Source: Nitrospirae bacterium JdFR-81
GTDB taxonomy: Bacteria > Nitrospirota > Thermodesulfovibrionia > UBA6902
Length of the DNA: 48,423 bases
NCBI GenBank assembly: GCA_002011735.1
Contig: MTOQ01000070.1
Span: forward strand, 21,912-70,334
Direction of reading: 5' to 3'
The translations under genes were made by a program, and so were the position numbers. The notes beneath the pieces are model-generated. The model did no database searches. It had not been told where the DNA came from and saw only the letters and a program-made list of their open reading frames with translations. Below, one piece after another: positions 42,757-48,423 of this stretch (the first letter of the stretch is position 1; every line of letters starts with the position of its first letter).

Positions 42757-44502
42757 TCAGTATCTTGCGTATCTTACCCCTGACATCTCTTCGTAGTATT
42801 CCTTATACCAATCATCATAGACAAATACCCATCTCTCAACAAACCTGACCTTTGTCTTTGGTTTGCTAAAAACCTCCCCTTTAAACCTTATCCTTGGAAC
42901 AGAGTACTCTATCTCCATATTCACCTTTGCAACATTGCCTTCAATCTCTATCTCATTGATTCTATAATTGTGATATTTTATCCTCCCTCTTCTTATCAAA
43001 TAGTCCTCCACCCTATTTCTTGCCCTGAAGAAAGGATCAGAAAGGCTGAATGCCTTTTTATAATCATTATTCATAAACGCATCCCACGACTCCCTGACCC
43101 TCTGCCTCAAATAACCCTCATTGAACTTCCCAGGCCACCTCTCCGAAGAAGATGGTAATCTCTTTAAGTCATATGGATTAAATTTATAAAATATCAAATC
43201 TCTGTCCCTGAACGCATCATCTTTATATCTCTCTGCTATAAGGTAATAACTACCTCCAGAATAGAAGAAACAACCTACCAAGGGATTAAAACCCACTGAC
43301 TCTCTACCCGGGAATGTAAGGGGTATGTCCTCCTCCTGCCATGTGGCCCCATAATCTCTTGAGTAATTAAGATAAATTCCGGGCCTTATCTCCCTCCAGT
43401 CTTCCCACACAACCACCACCTCGCCATTGCCGTTTGAAGCAATATGGGGGAGCCTCGCCTTTGTATTGTCAAAGGAGTAGTGTCGTAGAGTAATGGGGCC
43501 CATCCAAGTGGTGCCATTATCCTCGGATCTGAAGAGATACACCTTCTCCTTTGCACCCCTCACCCTCTTCCTGCCACTTACAGCTATATATATATGGCCA
43601 CTATCGTCATGGGAGACATCAACCTTTGACATATCAACACCCTTTAACGCATCAAAGGAAAAGCTCTTCCAGCTTCTCCCTTTATCATCAGAATATACGC
43701 CCTCAAGCAAGAAATCTTTATCATCATATCTGGTAACAAGCCACATGAGGAAAAATCTTTCTCCAGATCTAAATGCCTCGAAATATGGGGCTATCTGGGG
43801 TGCATCCTTTATCTTTATCTCCTCCTCGAGCTCTCCCTTCAATAAGTTAAACCTCCTCATGGCCATATACAGTCTGCCCTCCTTACCAGTCCATGAAAAT
43901 ACATATACCCCATCCTTATCCACTATCCATGCTGGATATATACCCTGAAGAACCCTGTATGTCTTTGAAAAGCTCTTTCCATGATCAGTAGAGTACTTAA
44001 AATAGAGATAATATTCCGAGCGTTTCCGAACATAGGATTTCTCACCAAGCCAGAGGAGATAAAGATTCTGCCCTTTTGACTCAATCCTTATCCTGGAGAG
44101 GGGCTCGGAGTCCTCATCGATCACTATTGCAGGCTCAAAAGTTTTACCTCCATCGAGAGATCTCCTGAGCTTCAGCCTCTTACCTCTTAGCTTCTCCCTC
44201 CATATTACATACACATAATCGCCATCCACCTCGATAGAAACCCCTGAAGCCCTACCCTTCTCTTCGGGCTGAAGAAGACCGATCTCTCCTCCGTCAGGAT
44301 GTCTATAACGCACATCCCCATCCTTTGTGTAATAACAGAGATGTAGTCTCCCTGCGTGATCAACCTCATAAGTCCACTTTCTTTTATACTCCTGTCCCTC
44401 CTTATTGAGAAGAGTTCCTGAAACTAAGCTTCCCCCTCCATGCACACCCAGTGAGGCACAGGAATACAGGATCAGCAATAACAATAATATGAGCCGGTTC
44501 AT
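42757..44502 (-). CDS. Asp-box (BNR) repeat lipoprotein with C-terminal NTF2-like domain
   Basis: The 581-residue protein starts after GGAGGGTGG. A signal peptide ends in a lipobox-like LYSC (Cys15), so it should be lipid-anchored. Five Asp boxes (S-x-D-x-G-x-T/S-F/W) are seen at residues 115, 171, 271, 326 and 381 (SLDGGKTF, STDHGKSF, SDDKGRSW, SEDNGTTW, SRDYGATW), which indicates a beta-propeller of the sialidase or BNR type. The last 125 residues (SWDAFMNNDYKKAFSL...VERWVFVYDDWYKEYYE) look like an NTF2-like domain. The catalytic residues of sialidases (Arg triad) are not evident, so it may bind or measure glycans rather than cleave them. It is the first gene of the exporter operon. Confidence 0.82.
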   Translation of the reverse strand: MNRLILLLLLILYSCASLGVHGGGSLVSGTLLNKEGQEYKRKWTYEVDHAGRLHLCYYTKDGDVRYRHPDGGEIGLLQPEEKGRASGVSIEVDGDYVYVIWREKLRGKRLKLRRSLDGGKTFEPAIVIDEDSEPLSRIRIESKGQNLYLLWLGEKSYVRKRSEYYLYFKYSTDHGKSFSKTYRVLQGIYPAWIVDKDGVYVFSWTGKEGRLYMAMRRFNLLKGELEEEIKIKDAPQIAPYFEAFRSGERFFLMWLVTRYDDKDFLLEGVYSDDKGRSWKSFSFDALKGVDMSKVDVSHDDSGHIYIAVSGRKRVRGAKEKVYLFRSEDNGTTWMGPITLRHYSFDNTKARLPHIASNGNGEVVVVWEDWREIRPGIYLNYSRDYGATWQEEDIPLTFPGRESVGFNPLVGCFFYSGGSYYLIAERYKDDAFRDRDLIFYKFNPYDLKRLPSSSERWPGKFNEGYLRQRVRESWDAFMNNDYKKAFSLSDPFFRARNRVEDYLIRRGRIKYHNYRINEIEIEGNVAKVNMEIEYSVPRIRFKGEVFSKPKTKVRFVERWVFVYDDWYKEYYEEMSGVRYARY

Positions 44503-44542
44503 CCACCCTCCAAAGAATGAAAAGTTGGTTAAAGAGACAGAA

Positions 44543-44574
44543 AATAGGGGTTACCTCCTTTGGTAACCCCTATT
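44543..44574 (-). terminator. Strong terminator between the Asp-box lipoprotein and the secreted protein gene
   Basis: AATAGGGGTTACC and GGTAACCCCTATT pair perfectly over 13 bp across a six-base loop, and TTTCTGTCTCTTT follows on the minus strand. It lies 30 bases past the stop of 44605-45675. Confidence 0.82.
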
Positions 44575-44604
44575 ATATCACACATTTTTATAGAGTGATA
44601 CTGA

Positions 44605-45675
44605 TTAGAATCCGTCTATACCACCTGCACCTACACGGGAACCAAATGCGCCTGTCCAGTTGGCATTATCCCTGAGCCATACCGCTGTATTGAGCGTATC
44701 CACTATGGGCTCTCCGTTTAAAGTGCTGCCAAGGTTGTACTCGAGTTTAAAGACCACTGCGTCAGCAACAGCACCAGCACCGGAACCCAGCCATGTATTA
44801 GCATATGTCCATCCACCTGTATCTACAAGATGGTTATATGCCATTGTGGTCATCAACTCATCAGCACTGACAGCACCAACACAGGTGATGGATACCTCTA
44901 CATAGCCTGATATTGGATTCTCATCCCTGTCCCATGCTACAAGATTCTGACCGCTTGCAGGATCCACATCAAAGAGATAAAACACTACATTCTTATTTCC
45001 GGCATCCTGATTCGTGCCAACAGGTGTTACAAAGAAGAGGGTCTGAAATTCGCTAAGAGGCAGAAGATGAAGCGGCGCTGCTTCAAACCAATTAAGCACC
45101 TCTCCCTGAACCTCCTGAGCATTTCCAAAGGCAGGATTTAAGGCACTGGTATCAAGGGAATTATATGCCCTGTATCCCCATGCAGCACCAAGGGCATAGT
45201 CAAAGAGCATTGCCTCACCATAAAGCTCTGCATCATTGACCTGGCCATTATCCACCAGAAGGAATGCCCTTGTAGGCGCAAGGGCACCAAGGACATCAAA
45301 TGGCCCTGTATAGCCAGCATTAGCAGTGGTGGGGTCGATCGCTCCAGGGTCACCGAAGAGCACACCACCCGTTGCTGAACCATATATGCCACCTACATCA
45401 AAGGCCACAACGTCCTCTTCTGAAGACTCTCTCCAGAAATCTCCCTCCTCGCACTCCTGTGCGCGATCATTTGGATCAAGTTTATAGAAATATGCATAGT
45501 GGAGCTGACCTGTCCCGTTTGTATCGTGGTTCACCACAGAGATCATGGTTGTCACATTGTCACTTACTACGACATAGGGGAAGAGAAGTGCATCAGCGTC
45601 TGCATCATGAACCATCACAGCAAGTGACAGGAGCAAAGCCACAACCAAGCTACAAGATAGAAGAACCTTTCTCAT
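44605..45675 (-). CDS. Secreted protein of unknown function
   Basis: The 356-residue product starts behind GTAAGGAGG and has a signal peptide (MRKVLLSCSLVVALLLSLAVMVHDADA). The mature chain starts DALLFPYVVVSDNVTTMISVVN, a segment that I have the impression of seeing in exported proteins of related lineages; I cannot name the family. It contains NHDTNGTGQLHYAYFY, several Asp/Asn-rich turns and few cysteines. It is a probable periplasmic or surface beta-sandwich. It has its own strong promoter, a leader of about 175 bases and its own terminator, so it is transcribed alone. Function is unknown. Confidence 0.8.
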   Translation of the reverse strand: MRKVLLSCSLVVALLLSLAVMVHDADADALLFPYVVVSDNVTTMISVVNHDTNGTGQLHYAYFYKLDPNDRAQECEEGDFWRESSEEDVVAFDVGGIYGSATGGVLFGDPGAIDPTTANAGYTGPFDVLGALAPTRAFLLVDNGQVNDAELYGEAMLFDYALGAAWGYRAYNSLDTSALNPAFGNAQEVQGEVLNWFEAAPLHLLPLSEFQTLFFVTPVGTNQDAGNKNVVFYLFDVDPASGQNLVAWDRDENPISGYVEVSITCVGAVSADELMTTMAYNHLVDTGGWTYANTWLGSGAGAVADAVVFKLEYNLGSTLNGEPIVDTLNTAVWLRDNANWTGAFGSRVGAGGIDGF

Positions 45676-45706
45676 TTAAAGCCTCCTTACTCTTAAATAG
45701 TGTTGC

Positions 45707-45722
45707 GCTTCCCAAGGGAAGC
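45707..45722 (-). promoter_or_regulatory. 16-base perfect palindrome in the 5' leader
   Basis: GCTTCCCAAGGGAAGC is its own reverse complement. It lies 31 bases before the ATG at 45675 and about 130 bases into the predicted transcript. It could be a protein-binding site or, in RNA, a seven-base-pair hairpin with a tiny loop. Confidence 0.5.
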
Positions 45723-45857
45723 AATAATCCATACCCTTTTTATCAATTTAAACAACTTACTTTAAATGTTTCTCTATCACCCCCTTTTATTTTAGAATTA
45801 TGAATCAACCTCTCGCCATCCCGTTTAGAACTGCCCTCTGTCTAAATTTTATTTAAC

Positions 45858-45886
45858 AGTATAAGGCTTCCACTTCCTGTTGTCAA
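45858..45886 (-). promoter_or_regulatory. Strong sigma-70 promoter of the secreted protein gene
   Basis: On the minus strand TTGACA (45881-45886) and TATACT (45858-45863) are spaced by exactly 17 bases. Transcription would start near 45850, about 175 bases before the ATG at 45675. Confidence 0.75.
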
Positions 45887-46077
45887 GTCTTTTTTGGTAA
45901 CTTCAGATCTCCTCTTTCCCCACTGAGGGAAATCAACTAAATATCCACAATACATAAAGAAGCAAATTTTATACCAGTATCACATGCCTTTATTTTTCTT
46001 AAAAAAACTCCTTTTATTTAAAGAACAAAGGGTGCCTTTTTACCACACTCTGTTGTATATTTAATACACAGCCCATC

Positions 46078-48249
46078 CTAATTTACCCCTCTCCTAAGTG
46101 TATCCTTAAGTCCTTTAAGTTTTTTCTTGAATTCCTCTGTAACGATCCTTGATTCATCAATAGACCTTGCAACATGGGGTGTTATCATGACAACCAGCTC
46201 TGTCCTCTCCTCCTCCTGAGAGGTATATCCAAAGAGAAGGCCGAGTATAGGAATGTCCTTAAGCAATGGGATACCCTCTCTCACAATGCTTTTATTTTCC
46301 TGGATCAGTCCTCCTATTACGACCGTCTGACCGTCCTGAACTACAATATTCGTCTCTGCCATCCTGTTGGAGATTATAGGGTTACCACTCACGCCTGCCT
46401 CAGGATCAACACTTGAGACCTCCTGCTTCACCTCAAGCGAGACAAGGCCACCCTCATTTATCTGGGGTTTCACTGTAAGCACAACCCCTGTGTCCCTGTA
46501 CTGGATGGATGTAACGGTCTCTCCACCAGAGGTCACACTTGTTGAGGTCTGAACAGGCACCTGCTTGCCAACCTGTATCTTTGCCTCCCTGTTATCAGAG
46601 ACCATGATGTGGGGAGAGGCGAGCACCTTGACCTTTGACTCCGAGGCAAGGCTCTGGAGCAGACCCCTTATAACATCCGCAGAGTCCACCGCTGCAAAGG
46701 TAAACCCCGAGGAAGAAAGGGGATTTTCTATATCAAAGGATAGTTGGTCAGAGCCTGCTGCTGTAAATCCTGTCAGCTCGGTATTGTCAACACTGAAGTG
46801 CGATTTTAAGAACCATTCTATACCGAACTTTAACTTGTCACTCAGTGTTACCTCTGCAACGAGCACCTCTATAAGGACCTGCCTCGGCACAATATCTATC
46901 TTCTTTATGGCGTCCTCGATTAAGGGGTAATCACTCGGTGTGGTGAGTATAATAAGGGAGTTTGTGATCTCGTCAGGGAATATCTTTGTCCCCCTTGATA
47001 CAAGGGGCTCTTCAAGTGGTGATATCGAGAGGCTCCTTTTTGCAGGGACCCGTGTGGGTGTTGACCTGGCCTTTGACCTTGTGGTTGTCTTTGAGGGTGC
47101 CTTCGACCTTGAGATACCACCCCCCCCAAAGAGTATCTGCTGGAGTATCTCTGCAACATGCTCTGCCTTGGAGTTCTGGAGTGGATAGACGTATATCTTC
47201 GGACTTGCGCCCTCAAAGGTCTTGTCGATCAGGTTTACCCACTTTCTCACGTGATCGAGATATTCCTGATTTGGAGCAACCACAAGCAGGGCGTTCAGCT
47301 TCTCTATTGGCAGTAATCTCACCTTGAGGGCCCCTTTCTCATCGGTCGGGAAGAGTGGCAACGCACCCCTGAGGCCATCCATCACATCCCTCACATTGAA
47401 ATTCTTGAAGACGAACATCTCAACCTTTATATCCTCAAAGACCTCATCATCAAAGGTCTCCACGATCTGGAGCAGTCTCTTCATATTCTCGTCGGTATCA
47501 GCAATAATAAGGAGATTCCTGCCTGGTACCTCTGTAATGGTTGCCCCCTTTGTGAGAAAGGGCTGGAGGATTGTCTTCATCTCGGAAGAGCTGATAAAGT
47601 TGAGCGGGATTATCTGGATTATTGACCTTCCCCTGACCTCCAGATCCTCAGGTGAACGGCCAAAACCTATCTCAACAGGCTCTTTACTAACCTCTGTAAG
47701 GGGGATTATCCTGTATATCCCTGCCTCCTCGACGATGCTCACCCCGTTGAGCCTGAAGAGTGTTGATACCACGGACAATAAATCAGCCCTTTTTATGGGT
47801 TTTACGGATCGGAATGTGATCCTGCCTGAAACTCTTGGGTCTACAAGATAGTTCACCTTCAGTATCTCGCCAAAGATGGTGTGGATAACCTCGTATATAT
47901 CTGCATCATCAAAGAAGAGGCTGACCGTACCAGAGGTTGGGATCAACTCGACCTCTGCAATGGACTCCCTTTGGGATTCCTTCTGCTGGATTGTTTCTGA
48001 AGGCCTCTTCACTCCTTGTCTTGACTGCTGGGAAGAAAAGGGAGAACCCTTTTTAGCTGTCCCTTCGCCTCTTCTTTCTGTGCTTTCTTCTCTTGTAGAA
48101 TCCGTTACATTTTTAGCCATAACAATACTTCTGGCCATGGAGACTTTGTGTGACAAAAGACCGGAATTTCCAGAGATGCTGAGGGAGTCATTCACGAAAA
48201 GGAATGATAAGACCACAGCAAGGGTTATCAAAAAGGCTGCTCTTTTCAC
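46078..48249 (-). CDS. gspD: Type II secretion system secretin GspD-like
   Basis: The 723-residue product starts with GTG, has a signal peptide (AAFLITLAVVLSFLFVNDSLS), then a low-complexity linker to about residue 100. The N0 domain follows (VSLFFDDADIYEVIHTIFGEILKVNYLVD), then N1-N3 ring domains (DLEVRGRSIIQIIPLNFISSSEMKTILQP; DNLLIIADTDENMKRLLQIVETFD-like repeats). The N3 loop carries a Gly/Ser/Thr/Lys-rich insertion (about 370-410). The C-terminal secretin domain has QVLIEVLVAEVTLSDKLKFGIEWFL and VIGGLIQENKSIVREGIPLLKDIPILGLLFG. It forms the outer-membrane channel of a type II (or type IV pilus-like) system. No other gsp gene is in view. The intergenic sequence on both sides suggests it may be transcribed alone. 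Confidence 0.9.
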   Translation of the reverse strand: MKRAAFLITLAVVLSFLFVNDSLSISGNSGLLSHKVSMARSIVMAKNVTDSTREESTERRGEGTAKKGSPFSSQQSRQGVKRPSETIQQKESQRESIAEVELIPTSGTVSLFFDDADIYEVIHTIFGEILKVNYLVDPRVSGRITFRSVKPIKRADLLSVVSTLFRLNGVSIVEEAGIYRIIPLTEVSKEPVEIGFGRSPEDLEVRGRSIIQIIPLNFISSSEMKTILQPFLTKGATITEVPGRNLLIIADTDENMKRLLQIVETFDDEVFEDIKVEMFVFKNFNVRDVMDGLRGALPLFPTDEKGALKVRLLPIEKLNALLVVAPNQEYLDHVRKWVNLIDKTFEGASPKIYVYPLQNSKAEHVAEILQQILFGGGGISRSKAPSKTTTRSKARSTPTRVPAKRSLSISPLEEPLVSRGTKIFPDEITNSLIILTTPSDYPLIEDAIKKIDIVPRQVLIEVLVAEVTLSDKLKFGIEWFLKSHFSVDNTELTGFTAAGSDQLSFDIENPLSSSGFTFAAVDSADVIRGLLQSLASESKVKVLASPHIMVSDNREAKIQVGKQVPVQTSTSVTSGGETVTSIQYRDTGVVLTVKPQINEGGLVSLEVKQEVSSVDPEAGVSGNPIISNRMAETNIVVQDGQTVVIGGLIQENKSIVREGIPLLKDIPILGLLFGYTSQEEERTELVVMITPHVARSIDESRIVTEEFKKKLKGLKDTLRRGVN

Positions 48250-48423
48250 CGTCCACCGCCTAAGGTAAATTTTTGCATATTATATCCTATAAAACAAAAT
48301 TAATCTATCATATATAGACCCTCGGTAGCGTAAAATATTTTGTGTAAAAATCTTGAGAAATATAAAAATAGGGTGTATCCTCCATTGATTAAAAAACAAA
48401 ATTTAAAGAAAGGAGGTACACCC
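48250..48423. other. Upstream region of the secretin and inverted repeat at the window end
   Basis: A TATAAT -10 on the minus strand (48279-48284) sits about 30 bases before the GTG. Further out, GGGTGTATCCTCC (48371-48383) and GGAGGTACACCC (48412-48423) are inverted with a 28-base A/T-rich spacer, and TATTTTTAT follows the inner arm on the minus strand. This could be a terminator of a further minus-strand gene or the end of a mobile element. The window stops exactly at the outer edge of the repeat. Confidence 0.5.

Larger units (their letters stand above)
45676..46077. other. 402-base intergenic leader region
   Basis: The stretch between the secreted protein start and the secretin stop holds a strong promoter (45858-45886), a 16-base palindrome (45707-45722) and an A/T-rich upstream part with runs of A. 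A weak hairpin (TGTGTAT and ATACAACA) lies just past the secretin stop and may serve as its terminator. I see no gene. Confidence 0.6.

Noticed and set aside
45372-45803. A 143-codon + strand frame opposite the secreted protein gene and its leader
   Set aside because: It is antisense to a gene with signal peptide, ribosome site, promoter and terminator, and it has no features of its own.
1-48423. CRISPR array, tRNA, rRNA, PEP-CTERM/exosortase or Tat-exported genes
   Set aside because: No spaced direct repeats, cloverleaf-type sequence, PEP-CTERM tail, exosortase-like protein or twin-arginine signal was seen in reading both strands.

Overview
The window is about 48.4 kb of protein-coding DNA with no rRNA, tRNA or CRISPR that I can see. 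It suggests a Gram-negative, probably anaerobic bacterium: there is an outer-membrane secretin, a lipoprotein, ABC-type and Wzy-type surface-glycan export genes, cobalamin-type radical SAM enzymes and a molybdopterin enzyme. Codon use is rich in AGG/AGA (Arg) and ATA (Ile), and the secreted proteins carry a DIKANGSDGP-type C-terminal module that I associate with Nitrospirota (Thermodesulfovibrionia) and some delta-proteobacterial lineages. The taxon is inference, not proof.

Layout. (1) 1-6.7 kb, + strand: a tightly overlapping operon of a PIG-L deacetylase and five glycosyltransferases (four GT4 and one GT9), which includes a cistron that appears to start with AUA. (2) 6.8-7.7 kb: a decayed IS1595-like insertion sequence whose terminal inverted repeats can still be recognised. 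(3) 7.7-8.9 kb: a secreted protein preceded by a 15-codon leader ORF. (4) 9-17.5 kb: a GT2 and a cobalamin-type radical SAM pair, a zinc-ribbon protein, mutL, an ArsR regulator and a fused ferredoxin-molybdopterin oxidoreductase. (5) 17.5-34.4 kb, - strand: a surface polysaccharide region with a ligase/TPR protein, two tandem small secreted paralogues, a large secreted protein, a monotopic phosphoglycosyl transferase, a carbamoyltransferase, two tiny membrane proteins, a Wzz-like chain-length protein, a phosphodiesterase, a Wzy/ligase, a GH39-like protein, a GT2 and a second PIG-L deacetylase. (6) 34.5-35.6 kb: another secreted protein with the DIKANGSDGP module. (7) 35.8-38.1 kb, + strand: an SGNH hydrolase and a GNAT acetyltransferase. 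(8) 38.1-44.5 kb, - strand: an ABC-exported glycan operon (methyltransferase, Wzt, radical SAM, GT4, Wzm, Asp-box lipoprotein). (9) 44.6-48.4 kb: a secreted protein with a strong promoter and a long leader, then a gspD-like secretin.

How it fits together. Two export routes sit side by side. One has the parts of a Wzy-dependent pathway: initiating transferase, polymerase/ligase and chain-length protein. The other is an ABC-transporter route: Wzm, and Wzt with a C-terminal cargo domain. The glycosyltransferases, deacetylases, carbamoyltransferase, acetyltransferase, SGNH hydrolase and methyltransferase would build and decorate the glycans. Several exported proteins of unknown function and a secretin are interspersed, and three of those exported proteins share one C-terminal module. 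Two copies of that module are nearly identical and in inverted orientation 26 kb apart.
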